This document shows, piece after piece, positions 61,930-64,000 of a DNA stretch of 64,000 nt. Where the stretch lies: assembly GCA_964389525.1 (NCBI GenBank), contig CAYMEX010000008.1, positions 1-64,000 on the forward strand, read 5' to 3'. How positions within the stretch are numbered: position 1 is the first letter of the stretch; every line of letters starts with the position of its first letter. This DNA is from JAFLTL01 sp964389525 (lineage in GTDB: Bacteria > Bacteroidota > Bacteroidia > Bacteroidales > Muribaculaceae). The notes under the pieces are model-generated. The model saw only the letters and a list, made by a program, of their open reading frames with translations, was not told where the DNA came from and searched no databases. The translations under genes and the position numbers were made by a program.

Positions 61930-64000
61930 TCAAAGCACATCCTGATCGTCCTGCTCGACTTCGTCGTCAGTCTCATCGTCCAGGATCTCTTCTTCATCGA
62001 TCTCCTCGATCATATCCTCTCCGGCATCTTCCGGAAGAATATCAGCCTCAGTTATATCGACATTTTCAGTCTCCTCCTCCGGGTCTGTATCGACACAGCA
62101 GACCGAAGCGATTGTATCGGCACGCTTTTCAAGATTAATCAGTCGGACACCTTGAGCGACGCGGCCAATCACACGAAGATCGGCACAGCGTATTCGCAAT
62201 GTGATACCCGAACGGTTGATTATAACAAGATCCTTGTCGTCATCAACGATCTTCAGGGCCACCATCGAGCCGGTCTTATCTGTCACCTTCATGGTTCTGA
62301 CGCCCTTGGCTCCGCGGTTGGTCACTCTGTAAGAATCGAGGAGCGAACGCTTGCCGTAACCGTTTTCAGAAATTACAAGTACATCAGGATCCGTTCCGTC
62401 GGGCACTGCTACAAGACCAACAACCTCGTCATTGCCGCCGTCGAGCTTCATGCCGCGCACACCGCCGCTTGTGCGACCGCTTTTGCGCAGCGTGTTCTCA
62501 TGAAAACGTATCGCACGGCCATTTCGGTTGGCAAGCATGATCTGATAGTTGCCGTCGGTGAGTTCCACACCCACAAGCTGGTCTCCCTCATCTATCGCCA
62601 TCGACTTGACACCCTTGGCCGCAATCGAGCTCGAATAGTTGACAAGCGCGGTACGCTTGACAACACCCATCTTTGTTGCGAACACAAGGTTAAGTTCTGG
62701 ATCCTTCACATCCTTCACTTTTATAACCGTCGTTATGGCATCATCGGGAGCTATGTTCAGCAGATTCTGTATAGCACGTCCTTTGGTGTTCTTTGCTCCT
62801 TCGGGTATGTCATACACTTTCAGTCGGTAATGCAGGCCCTTCTTCGTAAAGAACAGCAGATTATTGTGCATCGATGCAGGATAGATGTATTCGATGAAGT
62901 CCTCCTCGCGGGTATTGCTGCCGCGCGATCCTACACCACCGCGGTTCTGCACGCGGAACTCGCTGAGAGACGTTCTCTTGATATATCCCATGCGCGAGAT
63001 CGTGATGATCATCTCCTCATCGGCATAGAAATCCTCGGCATTGAAGTCGCCGGCCACATAATCGATATCTGTGCGGCGTGCGTCGCCGTATTTGTCTCTG
63101 ATCTCGATGAGCTCGTCCTTCATCACATTGCGGCAGACAGCATCGTCGTTCAGGATGCTTTCAAGATATGCGATAGTCTTCTCCAGTTCATCGTACTCAT
63201 TGCGCAGCTTATCCTGCTCAAGGCCGGTTAGCTGTCTAAGCCTCATCTCGACGATTGCGGCAGTCTGGACTTCGGTCAGTCCAAAACGCTCCGACAGTGT
63301 CTGACGTGCAATGTCAGGCGATGCAGAACCACGTATGATCTTAATGACTTCGTCGATATTCTGCGATGCAATAATCAGGCCTTCAAGTATATGGGCGCGC
63401 TCAGTAGCTTTGCGGAGATCAAAGCGTGTGCGTCTGATCACAACTTCGTGTCTATGAGCGATGAATTCCTGAAGTATCTCTTTGAGGTTGAGCGTCTTGG
63501 GGCGACCATGAACCAGTGCGACATTATTGACGCTGAACGATGCCTGCATCTGGGTCATCTTATAAAGCTTGTTGAGCACCACCTGTGAGTTGGCGTCGCT
63601 CTTGAGCTTTATGACAATACGCATGCCCTTATAGTCACTCTCGTCATTGAGATCGGCAATACCGTCAAGCTTTTTATCATTGACCAGATCTGCGATATAC
63701 TTGATCAGGTCGGCCTTTATGACATTGTAAGGTATCTCCTTTACGACAATGACTTCATGATCTTTCTCGGTCTCTATCTCAGCCTTTGCGCGTATGACGA
63801 TACGCCCGCGACCGGTCTCATAGGCATCCTTCACGCCCTGGTAGCCGTAAATAGTACCGCCGGTCGGGAAGTCGGGAGCCGTTATGTACTTCATAAGGTC
63901 GCTGACTTCAAGATCAGGGTTGTCAATCAGAGCGAGACATCCGTTTATCGACTCGGTGAGATTGTGAGGCGGCATGTTTGTAGCCATACCGACGGCAATG
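61930..64000 (-). CDS. gyrA: DNA gyrase subunit A, 3' part (5' end beyond window)
   Basis: About 690 residues of GyrA are present; the frame runs off the right edge, where IAVGMATNMPPHNL directly continues the breakage-reunion domain. The six C-terminal beta-propeller repeats, which wrap DNA, include the GyrA-box region as QNRGGVGSRGSN and repeats with KRTALVNYSS, RKSGRTSGGVRGMKL and TNRGAKGVRTMKV. The C-terminus is a long run of Asp/Glu (last 50 residues), normal for Bacteroidetes. GyrA introduces negative supercoils with GyrB. Confidence 0.96.
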   Translation of the reverse strand, partial: IAVGMATNMPPHNLTESINGCLALIDNPDLEVSDLMKYITAPDFPTGGTIYGYQGVKDAYETGRGRIVIRAKAEIETEKDHEVIVVKEIPYNVIKADLIKYIADLVNDKKLDGIADLNDESDYKGMRIVIKLKSDANSQVVLNKLYKMTQMQASFSVNNVALVHGRPKTLNLKEILQEFIAHRHEVVIRRTRFDLRKATERAHILEGLIIASQNIDEVIKIIRGSASPDIARQTLSERFGLTEVQTAAIVEMRLRQLTGLEQDKLRNEYDELEKTIAYLESILNDDAVCRNVMKDELIEIRDKYGDARRTDIDYVAGDFNAEDFYADEEMIITISRMGYIKRTSLSEFRVQNRGGVGSRGSNTREEDFIEYIYPASMHNNLLFFTKKGLHYRLKVYDIPEGAKNTKGRAIQNLLNIAPDDAITTVIKVKDVKDPELNLVFATKMGVVKRTALVNYSSSIAAKGVKSMAIDEGDQLVGVELTDGNYQIMLANRNGRAIRFHENTLRKSGRTSGGVRGMKLDGGNDEVVGLVAVPDGTDPDVLVISENGYGKRSLLDSYRVTNRGAKGVRTMKVTDKTGSMVALKIVDDDKDLVIINRSGITLRIRCADLRVIGRVAQGVRLINLEKRADTIASVCCVDTDPEEETENVDITEADILPEDAGEDMIEEIDEEEILDDETDDEVEQDDQDVL

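Overview
The window is about 48-50% GC and looks like a chromosomal segment of a gut Bacteroidales bacterium, most likely near Muribaculaceae (Duncaniella/Muribaculum type). This is an inference from gene content: split glycine decarboxylase (gcvPA/gcvPB), an RprX/RprY-like two-component pair, a PorQ-like protein, a GH84 hexosaminidase, a DUF5683 gene beside parAB, and promoters of the Bacteroidetes form TTTG-N19/21-TAnnTTTG. No rRNA gene, complete tRNA, insertion sequence, prophage or CRISPR array was seen.

Layout. 1-7.7 kb (minus): a Tat-type flavodoxin/ferredoxin lipoprotein, then a seven-gene efflux operon (TetR, TolC, periplasmic adaptor, two ABC ATPases, two ABC-2 permeases; YbhGFSR-like). 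7.9-10.8 kb (plus): SGNH hydrolase, PorQ-like protein, cmk. 10.8-15.5 kb (minus): maeB and the rprX-rprY pair. 15.8-22.4 kb (plus): YfhO membrane protein, a degenerate methyltransferase-like protein, a Cys/His membrane-anchored protein, a metal ABC permease, a GH84 lipoprotein. 22.7-31.6 kb (minus): nhaD, dapA, polA, a nucleoside kinase, an unknown secreted protein, a polyprenyl synthetase. 31.7-39.3 kb (minus): the operon gcvT-gcvH-gcvPA-gcvPB-lpd-iron alcohol dehydrogenase-tsaB. 39.4-42.8 kb (minus): DUF418 membrane protein, PagL-like lipid A deacylase and a lipoprotein overlapping it. 43-44.2 kb: a GH3 beta-glucosidase pseudogene with an internal deletion, followed by 650 bp of repeat-rich non-coding DNA. 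44.8-51.5 kb: pgk, DUF1893, a lipoprotein, GH43, ahpC, DUF5683, parB, parA. 51.6-54.8 kb (plus): TetR regulator, fabG, a hemerythrin-LuxR fusion regulator, DUF1080. 54.95-58.4 kb (plus): an ECF sigma factor interrupted by an in-frame TGA, a small membrane protein, a secreted protein and an S41 protease. 58.4-64 kb (minus): miaA, pepT, a TPR protein and the 3' part of gyrA.

The best candidate for an undescribed system is the 54.95-58.4 kb cluster. Its four genes are packed with 11-nt overlaps or a 13-nt gap. The secreted protein and the N-terminus of the S41 protease share a domain of about 110 residues that I do not recognise (FQRGxGxGW ... NExCIPYDWxTRDY). This suggests an envelope-sensing sigma system with a protease arm, although the sigma gene carries a stop codon in conserved region 2. 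Second is the regulator at 53.0-54.0 kb, which joins a RIC/YtfE-like di-iron hemerythrin module to a LuxR DNA-binding domain.

Other unusual points: DNA polymerase I has lost most proofreading-exonuclease carboxylates, a GH3 gene is joined out of frame across a deletion of several hundred codons, and an iron alcohol dehydrogenase is translationally coupled to lpd by a GTGA overlap. Assignments come from reading motifs and context only; no database search was run.
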